Below, one piece after another: positions 1-5,239 of a DNA stretch of 5,253 bases (the stretch's first letter is position 1; each line of letters starts with the position of its first letter). Under the pieces are notes generated by a model. The model was not told the origin of the DNA and searched no databases. It was given only the letters and a program-made list of their open reading frames with translations. The position numbers and the translations under genes are program-made. Source of the stretch: an uncultured Clostridia bacterium (GTDB lineage: Bacteria > Bacillota > Clostridia > Lachnospirales > CAMVHY01); NCBI GenBank assembly GCA_947167415.1, contig CAMVHY010000115.1, forward strand, positions 1-5,253, in the 5' to 3' direction.

Positions 1-61
1 ATTATGTTTTTAAAAATTTTTAAGTGATTGAAAAAAATTTGTTTTACTGTTCTTGATGTAT

Positions 62-103
62 AAAAAAAAATCCAAGCTTATTAAAAAAAATAAACTCGGA
101 TTT
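62..103 (-). terminator. Rho-independent terminator of the dpaAB operon
   Basis: Arms at 68-82 and 89-103 enclose a six-base loop. Read on the minus strand all 15 positions pair, two of them as G-U wobbles (74/97 and 77/94). Read on the plus strand the same two positions are A-C and C-A mismatches. An uninterrupted U tract follows on the minus strand (complement of the A run at 62-70). The pairing asymmetry and the U tract both say the hairpin serves the minus strand, about 80 bases after the dpaB stop codon. Confidence 0.85.
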
Positions 104-184
104 AATTTTTTAGAGGGGGACATTAGAATTTTTGCCTCAAAAAAAAAATATATACATAAACAGAAAAAATATTTTCATATAATT

Positions 185-781
185 TTATTCTTCTGATTCA
201 AAATTTTGAATTATAACAGGCTGAATTTGTTTGTATTCGAGCGCGTTTATAATCGTTGATTTTAATTTTTTTAAATTAGAAGTCATACTCGTCGGTTTTT
301 TTATTGGATCGTCTTGCCCAAACGGTACAAAAAAGAAATTTTTCTTACTCATAAGTTTCATAATATTTTCGCCGTTTAAACTTAATGCATCATTTGTAAA
401 CGGAGCAAGAACAATTGGTTTGCCATTGCGTAAAGTTGTTTTCGTTGCCATTAAAACTGCATTATCGATTATGCCATGAGAAAGTTTTGCCAAAGAATTT
501 CCTGTGATCGGAGCTATCACCATACAATCCAATGGATTAAACGGCCCAAATTTTTCAGCTTCTTGTATTTCGCTAATTATATTTTTTTTCGTAATTTCGT
601 TTAGCTTTTTAATAACTTTGTCGGCCTGATTAAATCTGTTATTTATCGTCAAAACATTTGGTGTCGCAAAACAAAATATTTCTGCACCGGAATTTATTAT
701 TTCTTGCATTACATCAAAAATTTTATTTATCGAACAAAATGATCCTGTTATTCCAAAACCGATTTTTTTATTTTTTAACAT
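185..781 (-). CDS. dpaB: Dipicolinate synthase subunit B (DpaB/SpoVFB)
   Basis: This is the flavoprotein-fold subunit of dipicolinate synthase. With DpaA it oxidises the dihydrodipicolinate-level intermediate of the lysine pathway to dipicolinic acid (DPA), made in the mother cell and stored as Ca-DPA in the spore core. At 198 residues it has about the family's usual length and is intact. Recognisable family blocks are the N-terminal GFGITGS loop (8-14), PLDCMVIAPITGNS (83-96), the TNDAL block (129-133) and VPFGQDDPIKKP (152-163), all closely matching Bacillus SpoVFB as I recall it. The ATG overlaps the end of dpaA by 14 bases and has AAGGTGA nine bases upstream, which suggests translational coupling. 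The 11 Glu codons are all GAA, reflecting strong AT bias. A terminator follows directly, so unlike Bacillus no asd, dapG or dapA genes continue the operon. Confidence 0.94.
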   Translation of the reverse strand: MLKNKKIGFGITGSFCSINKIFDVMQEIINSGAEIFCFATPNVLTINNRFNQADKVIKKLNEITKKNIISEIQEAEKFGPFNPLDCMVIAPITGNSLAKLSHGIIDNAVLMATKTTLRNGKPIVLAPFTNDALSLNGENIMKLMSKKNFFFVPFGQDDPIKKPTSMTSNLKKLKSTIINALEYKQIQPVIIQNFESEE

Positions 782-1577
782 TGGATTGTTTCACCTTCTT
801 GAAAATATATTTTCCAATGATTTCACCGGAAGTTTTAGAAGCAAATTTAGATGGAATAGAAAGAATTCTATCTGATGAAATATTTCTTTCCTTTGCTAAA
901 TTTAAATCAAAGCCATAATTTGTAATGTCAAATAGCAAAATATTTTTTGGCATAGCTTTTAAAATCTGATCTGAAATAGTTTTTGTTGGCGCAGTATTTA
1001 TTACGGCGTCAATTTTTTTTTGCATAAAATCAAAATTCAAGTCATAAATTAATTTAAATTTATTTTTTAAAGCGATCGCATAATCAGATTTTTTTAACGT
1101 GTTGATAAAAACATTTGCATCCAGTTTTTTTAATTTATCCGCCAAAGTTTTTCCACAACGTCCATAACCGATTATTAAAATATTTGATTTTGAAATCGTT
1201 TGATTAAGATTTTTTATCAGATAAAAAATAATTCCTTCGGCTGTCGGCACAGAATTTAATATAGAAATATAATTCGAATTCATAATTGGTTTGTAAAATA
1301 AATTATTATGTCTGGAAATAAATTTTAGATATTTATTTTCGACGCCGCTAAAAATTAAAGTGTTTTTATTTAATTGGCTAAAAAATTTGGGACTAAAAAT
1401 ATTTTTATCCGGTTCTTTTTTAAACTCAAATAAAATAAATTTTGGATTTAAATTTGCACTTAAATCACTTGGTTTTAATTTCTCATGCAAAAAAGTTTTT
1501 ATACTTATATTTTTTGACTCCAAAAATTTTTGTGTATAAAAATATCGATTATCATCCTGAATTATTATTCCGGACAT
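768..1577 (-). CDS. dpaA: Dipicolinate synthase subunit A (DpaA/SpoVFA)
   Basis: This is the NAD(P)-dependent dehydrogenase-type subunit of dipicolinate synthase, partner of DpaB in making spore DPA. Visible landmarks, numbered from the chosen ATG, are the LIFSG block (74-78), NSVPTAEG (108-115), the Rossmann loop GYGRCG (137-142), the INTAPT segment (193-198) and the C-terminal SKFASKTSGEIIG block. All align with Bacillus SpoVFA (NSIPTVEG, GLGRTG, INTIPS, APKTAGQI) from memory. I chose the ATG at 1575-1577, giving 269 residues, because GGAGGTGA lies eight bases before it. The in-frame GTG four codons further out overlaps that same site and could not use it. The protein is somewhat shorter than Bacillus SpoVFA (about 297). 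The N-terminal motif that reads GGDARQ in Bacillus is QDDNRY here, so the first domain has diverged. The dpaB start lies inside its 3' end. Confidence 0.93.
   Translation of the reverse strand: MSGIIIQDDNRYFYTQKFLESKNISIKTFLHEKLKPSDLSANLNPKFILFEFKKEPDKNIFSPKFFSQLNKNTLIFSGVENKYLKFISRHNNLFYKPIMNSNYISILNSVPTAEGIIFYLIKNLNQTISKSNILIIGYGRCGKTLADKLKKLDANVFINTLKKSDYAIALKNKFKLIYDLNFDFMQKKIDAVINTAPTKTISDQILKAMPKNILLFDITNYGFDLNLAKERNISSDRILSIPSKFASKTSGEIIGKYIFKKVKQSNVKK
791..797 (-). promoter_or_regulatory. Ribosome binding site of dpaB, inside dpaA
   Basis: The minus strand reads AAGGTGA here, complementary to the 16S anti-SD, nine bases before the dpaB ATG at 779-781. It lies within the last codons of dpaA, so the two subunits are probably translated together. 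Confidence 0.8.
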
Positions 1578-1585
1578 TTTTTTGG

Positions 1586-1593
1586 TCACCTCC
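1586..1593 (-). promoter_or_regulatory. Ribosome binding site deciding the dpaA start
   Basis: The minus strand reads GGAGGTGA, a full-length Shine-Dalgarno match, with eight bases (CC plus six A) to the ATG at 1575-1577. The upstream in-frame GTG at 1587-1589 is part of this site, which rules it out as the main start. Confidence 0.85.
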
Positions 1594-1601
1594 CGTGATT
1601 T

Positions 1602-1631
1602 TATTTTATGTTCAAGCTGTTTTTTGTGTTC
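1602..1631 (-). promoter_or_regulatory. Possible mother-cell (SigK/SigE-type) promoter of dpaAB
   Basis: The minus strand reads CATAAAATA at 1602-1610, which fits the SigK -10 pattern CATANNNTA. Two AC dinucleotides lie 15 and 17 bases upstream, around the SigK -35 spacing of 16. In Bacillus spoVF is a SigK-regulon operon, so the match makes sense. The start site would leave only a short leader before the ribosome site. These are weak patterns in AT-rich DNA, so this is only a candidate. Confidence 0.35.
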
Positions 1632-1706
1632 ACGAAAAAATAATTATTTGGACAAAAAATAATTTGCTTATGTGTAAATTAATTTCCCGATAAAAAAATT
1701 TAGAGC

Positions 1707-1751
1707 AAAAAAAATCCCAACCTGAATGAAATCCAAGTTGAGATTTTTTTT
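1707..1751. terminator. Hairpin terminator at the 5' end of repeat copy 1
   Basis: Arms 1707-1721 and 1737-1751 pair over 15 positions with one exception. The pair 1717/1741 is C-A on the plus strand but G-U on the minus strand. An A run lies on one flank and a T run on the other, so it can act in both directions, with slightly better pairing on the minus strand. It insulates dpaAB from transcription arriving from the right and P1 from the left. Confidence 0.75.
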
Positions 1752-1911
1752 AATATCAAAATTTATTATCTAAATTGTCGGGCAAAAAAAATTGATATGA
1801 TTGAAAAAAAATTTGAGTACGAAAAATCAAAATATATAACAATTATTTTTCATAAACTATAATAAAATTACTGACAAAAAATTAATTTCACAAAAAAATT
1901 TTATTTACTAC

Positions 1912-1940
1912 TTGACAAATAAAAAAAGTAAGGTTAAAAT
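1912..1940 (+). promoter_or_regulatory. Promoter P1, sigma-A type, within repeat copy 1
   Basis: TTGACA at 1912-1917 and TAAAAT at 1935-1940 are separated by exactly 17 bases. The -35 is perfect and the -10 has five of six consensus bases. A/T-rich DNA upstream could act as an UP element. The predicted start is near 1947, exactly where the hairpin described in the next entry begins. The whole promoter is conserved in repeat copy 2. Confidence 0.8.
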
Positions 1941-1946
1941 AAAACT

Positions 1947-1998
1947 ATATTCAGTTACATATGTTTTTATGACAGCTTAAACTGAATATTAATTTTTT
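1947..1998 (+). ncRNA. Candidate ~50-nt structured RNA or attenuator after P1
   Basis: Arms ATATTCAGTT (1947-1956) and AACTGAATAT (1980-1989) are perfect 10-base complements. A smaller CATA/TATG hairpin lies inside (1958-1961 with 1968-1971). A run of six T follows at 1993-1998. The P1 start site is predicted at the first base of the stem, so P1 would make a short RNA that is mostly hairpin and ends at its own weak terminator. The stem has only two G-C pairs, so termination may be partial and this may instead be a leaky attenuator. The first eight bases recur at the end of copy 2. It matches no RNA family I recognise. Confidence 0.4.
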
Positions 1999-2036
1999 CC
2001 AGCGTTTAAATTTATACAAAAAAATCAAATTACCGC

Positions 2037-2065
2037 TTGACAAATAAAAATATTTGTTTTATAGT
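2037..2065 (+). promoter_or_regulatory. Promoter P2 of the 821-residue gene, with operator-like palindrome
   Basis: TTGACA at 2037-2042 and TATAGT at 2060-2065 are 17 bases apart, a near-consensus sigma-A promoter. The predicted start near 2072 gives a leader of about 157 bases. An inverted repeat ACAAATA-N4-TATTTGT (2040-2057) overlaps the -35 and fills most of the spacer, where a repressor would block polymerase. P1 lacks this palindrome. The 15 bases CTTGACAAATAAAAA are identical in P1 and P2. Confidence 0.78.
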
Positions 2066-2071
2066 TCACAA

Positions 2072-2228
2072 TAGCATTTGGTGTTCTAAAATACTGATTT
2101 TGATTTATCAGGATTTTTCTAGACTGAATGCGATGCGTAATATTTTTGTGATGTTCATGTGGAATGCATAAGTTGCTTTTTGGTTACAATTTATTTTGTT
2201 TTTTTATATTTTAAAGGAGTGATTTTGT
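2072..2228 (+). other. Long 5' leader of the 821-residue gene with a hairpin
   Basis: No riboswitch family is recognisable. One hairpin is visible: AAAAT-a-CTGAT (2088-2098) pairs with ATCAG-g-ATTTT (2107-2117), with one A-G mismatch and an eight-base loop. Its right arm ends in T residues. It could slow or partly stop transcription, but the T run is mostly inside the stem, so a terminator role is unproven. The rest of the leader shows no clear structure or reading frame with a ribosome site. Confidence 0.45.
2213..2222 (+). promoter_or_regulatory. Ribosome binding site of the 821-residue gene
   Basis: AAAGGAGTGA lies six bases before the ATG at 2229-2231 (nine bases counted from GGAG). This strong site fixes the start; the next in-frame ATG, at codon 5, has no such site at a suitable distance. 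Confidence 0.88.
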
Positions 2229-4694
2229 ATGAATGAAGGTATGAAGGGAAAAACTGATTTTTTAACACTACAAGAGCTAGGGGAAGAGAAACGAAAACAG
2301 GAGCAAGAAAAGCAGCAGAAAGAAAATCATGAGGACATGAAGTCGAAGGTTAAAAAATTTTTTATTTACGTATTCGGCTTAGATTCTAATAGTTTGGTAC
2401 AGTCGGAAAAAACTAATCTTGGCTTGTTCAAATTAAGTAATGCGATGAATGATAAGCAAAACGGATTAAATAAATTTGGAATTGAGGATGTGGATGATTT
2501 TTTTGACATTGTCTCTTTTTTGACAGATATTTTATCTTCTTATGACAAAAAGCAAGAAGCTGTTGAGTGTTGCAAAGAGCTAGCGTCAACGTTCAGTGAC
2601 ATAGACTTTGATAAAGCAATTAATAGTTTGTTAGATTTTTATAAAAAAAATATGCTAGATGACTTCAAACAATTTGTTGGCGAGAAGTGGGCGAGAAATC
2701 AAGTTGATTCTAAAGTCGTGGAGAACAACAACAACAACAAGCAAACTGATAACCATGAAGAAATTGAGGCTGACAATAACAATACAATTATAGTCGACGA
2801 AGATAAAAAAAATGGTGAAGATAAAAATAGTGTTTTTCTAAAGAGGCGTGAGGAACTTTTATCCTTCCAGGACAATTATAAAACATTCGATTTGTTTAAT
2901 TTAAATATATTTCTATCGAACCTGGAAAGTTGCCTAATAGATGTAGCTGAATCAAAAATTTGTTTAAATAACAATCAGTTGTATGAAAAATTGTTTGATG
3001 TGATGGCTCTTTATTCACAAGTGAGCGATTTTTTCTTGACAACTGCTAAATCTTGCGAGTATCAAATGCGGATTGATGGAAATAATTCATGTAGGTTATT
3101 TGACAGTAATGTTGAGAATATTGAGGCACGGATGAGGAATATTGAGAACGATACCACAGTGTGTGAACATAAAGCAAAACTTGCATTTCTAAAACATCAA
3201 ATTGATGTAAATATTAGAGGTGGTTCTTTATCTTCGGCAAAAATTAGAGGATTATATTCTGTTGTTGCTACCGACATACAAGACATGAATACATCTATTA
3301 ACGATAATTTTTCTGATTGTTTTGATGATAAAGATGATAAAAAAGGTGATGAGCAAGTTAAGAAATTTAAATCAAGTATTTCCAGTGTGAAGAAAAAAAG
3401 GAATTTGTTTATTAATGAGATGTTGAAAATTCGTAGTTTGAGACAAAAAATGTCTGTACAAGCAATTAATGAACTCAGAGAAATAAATAAAGATTTAGAT
3501 AAAATGTGTGATAAGCAAGTGTTAAATAAATTAGAAGAGTTGCCGAAAACTGTGAATGTAGAACACAGTATTAAAACTGGATTTTGGTGGTGGTTGTATA
3601 AACTTTTCAATTTTATTACTAAAGAAAAGCAAATAGCTCCACAGAATTCCTTGAATACGCAAATTAGTACAGTTGTGCATCAGCGCTTTAATCAATTTAG
3701 AAAAAGAGATTTTATAGTGCCACTCAATCGTCTGATTATAAGATCCCTTGGAATAGAGCCTGATATGGAGCAGTATGAAATTAATTCTCTGTTTGATAGT
3801 ACATTTATCAATGTATTATTGCCTATGCTAAATGGCGATCTTGATAGACAGATCGGTTCCTTAGCTGACGCATTGTATAATGTTATTCCTCAGAATCAAA
3901 AAGAAAATTCGTTCAAAGGTGTTCAGTATGCGATATCTCAATATGTTGGCGATGCTATGATGAAATGTTGGATTGAGACAATTTTTGATTTTATTAGGCT
4001 GGACTCTTCTAATTATCATGGTCACTTATCTCGGCGCAAGCATGAGTTTGATGCTGATCGCTATTTTACAAATTTAAACTCTACTCAAGATAGTGAAGCG
4101 CGTAAAGATCAGTTTAAAAAAATGTTGTCTGATAGATTTTCGGAGTGTAGGTCAAACATTGTTACAAATATTGAGCAGGAGATTAAGAATGGAAAAAACG
4201 ATCACGAAATTTGTGAACGTTTGTTAAAGCGCAATATTGAACTTTTAGATTTTTGTGATAAATTACATGAGCGTAATTTTGGCCAGTTGAGCGACTATAT
4301 CAAAAGCTATATTAACAATATGAGTCCTGAAGAGAAAAATGTGCGTTCAAATCTACAGTTGAATTTAAAATTTAGTATTTCGAGTTGTAAATCTAAAGAT
4401 TCTGAAAATGTTAATGATTTGCAAGAGCAATTTTTAAGTAATTTGTTACCATCTTCAAAAAAAGCATTTGAACAAAGCAAAGAGTTAATCAAAGAATCAA
4501 TAAACGCTTTTAAAGCACAGGAAAAGGAAGCAAATAAAAAGAATGCTGACGATGTAGATATTCATAAAGATAATTGGAATGAATTTGATTTTCCATCTGC
4601 GTATAGAGGTAAAATTAAAACTAACGATGACGAAGTGAAAATGGAAAAGCCAATATTGAAAACGGAAAAGCCAATAAAGAAAATAAAATATTGA
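2229..4694 (+). CDS. Large charged helical protein of unknown function (821 residues)
   Basis: I do not recognise this protein. It has no signal peptide and no full-length membrane segment, so it is probably cytoplasmic unless exported by a dedicated system. By eye it divides into: a charged, Gln/Glu/Lys-rich N-terminus (15-42), likely coiled coil; a small helical block (43-160); an Asn/Asp/Glu-rich linker (165-200) with five Asn in a row; a long helical block with coiled-coil-like heptads (205-440); an aromatic patch GFWWWLYKLFNFI (451-463), possibly membrane-touching or a buried interface; the most globular, hydrophobic part (490-600); another charged helical block (620-765); and a basic tail with a doubled EKPI motif. 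It has 14 Cys in no metal-site pattern and no visible nuclease, ATPase or protease motif. GAG is used for half of its first eight Glu codons, against none of 11 in dpaB. It has its own promoter and terminator and sits between two copies of a repeat, so it reads as an accessory cassette. Effector, structural or phage-derived roles cannot be separated. Confidence 0.9.
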   Translation: MNEGMKGKTDFLTLQELGEEKRKQEQEKQQKENHEDMKSKVKKFFIYVFGLDSNSLVQSEKTNLGLFKLSNAMNDKQNGLNKFGIEDVDDFFDIVSFLTDILSSYDKKQEAVECCKELASTFSDIDFDKAINSLLDFYKKNMLDDFKQFVGEKWARNQVDSKVVENNNNNKQTDNHEEIEADNNNTIIVDEDKKNGEDKNSVFLKRREELLSFQDNYKTFDLFNLNIFLSNLESCLIDVAESKICLNNNQLYEKLFDVMALYSQVSDFFLTTAKSCEYQMRIDGNNSCRLFDSNVENIEARMRNIENDTTVCEHKAKLAFLKHQIDVNIRGGSLSSAKIRGLYSVVATDIQDMNTSINDNFSDCFDDKDDKKGDEQVKKFKSSISSVKKKRNLFINEMLKIRSLRQKMSVQAINELREINKDLDKMCDKQVLNKLEELPKTVNVEHSIKTGFWWWLYKLFNFITKEKQIAPQNSLNTQISTVVHQRFNQFRKRDFIVPLNRLIIRSLGIEPDMEQYEINSLFDSTFINVLLPMLNGDLDRQIGSLADALYNVIPQNQKENSFKGVQYAISQYVGDAMMKCWIETIFDFIRLDSSNYHGHLSRRKHEFDADRYFTNLNSTQDSEARKDQFKKMLSDRFSECRSNIVTNIEQEIKNGKNDHEICERLLKRNIELLDFCDKLHERNFGQLSDYIKSYINNMSPEEKNVRSNLQLNLKFSISSCKSKDSENVNDLQEQFLSNLLPSSKKAFEQSKELIKESINAFKAQEKEANKKNADDVDIHKDNWNEFDFPSAYRGKIKTNDDEVKMEKPILKTEKPIKKIKY
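2724..2738 (+). repeat. (AAC)5 microsatellite in the linker of the large gene
   Basis: Five perfect AAC units encode Asn166-Asn170, followed by AAG. Gain or loss of units would keep the frame and only change the length of the flexible linker between the N-terminal block and the rest. Confidence 0.85.
4641..4682 (+). repeat. 21-bp tandem duplication at the 3' end of the large gene
   Basis: Units 4641-4661 and 4662-4682 share 13 consecutive bases (GGAAAAGCCAATA) at the same offset and differ at only four positions overall. They encode MEKPILK and TEKPIKK, a doubled basic EKPI motif just before the C-terminus KIKY. It looks like a recent in-frame duplication of seven codons. Confidence 0.8.
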
Positions 4695-4712
4695 TAAATA
4701 AAGATAATAAGT

Positions 4713-4742
4713 AAAAACGCTGATTCACTGGCGTTTTTTTTT
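4713..4742 (+). terminator. Rho-independent terminator of the 821-residue gene
   Basis: AAAAACGC (4713-4720) pairs with GCGTTTTT (4731-4738) around a ten-base loop, and the T run continues to 4742. It begins 18 bases after the TGA stop codon. It has the standard plus-strand terminator form, so the gene is very likely monocistronic. Confidence 0.88.
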
Positions 4743-4996
4743 GTTTTTGATATAGTTGGAATATCTGAGAAAAAAAATATAAAACCAAAAAATTATTATG
4801 CAGTTATTAGCAGTTATTATATGCTTAGTAGCATAGCTAAAATAATATTGCAATCGGCAAAACAATTTTGTTTATGTATCTTGTTTGGTAGTTTTTATGA
4901 TACTTTTAAGCTTTTGCATCGTCAAGAAATATAAAATAAGTGTTCCCACTCTCCGTTTTTGGCAACAAATTAATTGCTTTGACTCCAAACTTCAAT
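4743..4996. other. Non-coding stretch with small repeats, no convincing gene
   Basis: Visible here are a ten-base tandem repeat GCAGTTATTA (4800-4809 and 4810-4819), immediately followed by a six-pair hairpin TATGCT/AGCATA with loop TAGT (4820-4835). The only reading frames are short and lack ribosome sites: 33 codons on the plus strand (4897-4998), and on the minus strand a 29-codon open stretch ending at a stop at 4906-4908. The last 60 bases before the repeat are richer in G and C than the surroundings and could be a gene remnant. No clear promoter or RNA gene is seen. Confidence 0.6.
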
Positions 4997-5040
4997 AAAA
5001 AAATCTCAACCCTAAAAAAAATCCAAGTTGAGATTTTTTT
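4997..5040. terminator. Bidirectional hairpin terminator in repeat copy 2
   Basis: Arms 4997-5010 and 5027-5040 pair perfectly over 14 positions around a 16-base loop. The A run on the left and T run on the right let it act on either strand. The C-A mismatch of copy 1 is a T-A pair here. Confidence 0.8.
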
Positions 5041-5210
5041 TAATATCAAAATTTATTATTTAAATTGTTACGTAAAAAAGAAATTGATGTGATTGAAAAG
5101 AAATTTTGAATACGAAAAATCAAAAATCAAAAGACGCAATTATTATTTTTCACAAACTATAATATAATACTGACAAAAAATTAATTTCACAAAAAAAATT
5201 TATTTACTAC

Positions 5211-5239
5211 TTGACAAATAAAAAAAGTAAGGTTAAAAT
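5211..5239 (+). promoter_or_regulatory. Promoter P1', sigma-A type, in repeat copy 2
   Basis: TTGACA (5211-5216) and TAAAAT (5234-5239) are 17 bases apart, identical in sequence and spacing to P1. The predicted start near 5246 again falls on the first base of ATATTCAG, the left arm of the hairpin seen after P1. Confidence 0.78.

Larger units (their letters stand above)
1707..1956 (+). repeat. Copy 1 of a ~250-bp direct repeat (terminator-promoter module)
   Basis: This segment is repeated in the same orientation at 4997-5253. Block 1731-1778 matches 5021-5068 at 47 of 48 positions, and block 1871-1954 matches 5170-5253 at 83 of 84. The middle (1779-1870 against 5069-5169) is more diverged and has small indels. 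The 5' block holds a hairpin terminator; the 3' block holds promoter P1 and the first bases of its transcript. There are no transposase gene, no clear terminal inverted repeats and no obvious target duplication, so it is not recognisably an insertion sequence. It makes up much of the 650-base gap between dpaA and the large plus-strand gene. The right limit is uncertain because copy 2 is cut by the window edge. Confidence 0.92.

Noticed and set aside
10..123. A 37-codon minus-strand frame starting MSPSKKLNPS downstream of dpaB
   Set aside because: It runs straight through the dpaAB terminator hairpin and its U tract, its ribosome site is poor, and its composition is that of AT-rich non-coding DNA.
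1587..1589. GTG as an upstream start for dpaA, adding four residues
   Set aside because: The GTG is part of the GGAGGTGA ribosome site itself; the ATG eight bases after that site is the sensible start.
1638..1649. Perfect 12-bp palindrome AAATAATTATTT upstream of dpaA
   Set aside because: It is made only of A and T in very AT-rich DNA, where such palindromes occur by chance; no promoter element is positioned to use it.
1858..1863. TATAAT box in the repeat, also present in copy 2 at 5158-5163
   Set aside because: No acceptable -35 sequence lies about 17 bases upstream in copy 1, so I did not call an extra promoter.
2133..2171. A 12-codon open frame in the leader of the large gene (MRNIFVMFMWNA)
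   Set aside because: No ribosome site precedes the ATG and short frames are common by chance; not supported as a leader peptide.
1912..4742. Type III toxin-antitoxin (ToxIN-like) layout: promoter, short RNA, terminator, protein
   Set aside because: There is no tandem array of short antitoxin repeats, and the protein is several times larger than known toxins of this type and does not resemble them.
4897..4998. A 33-codon plus-strand frame starting MILLSFCIVK
   Set aside because: No Shine-Dalgarno site, no visible promoter, and the frame ends at the edge of the repeat; the opposite strand reads at least as well.
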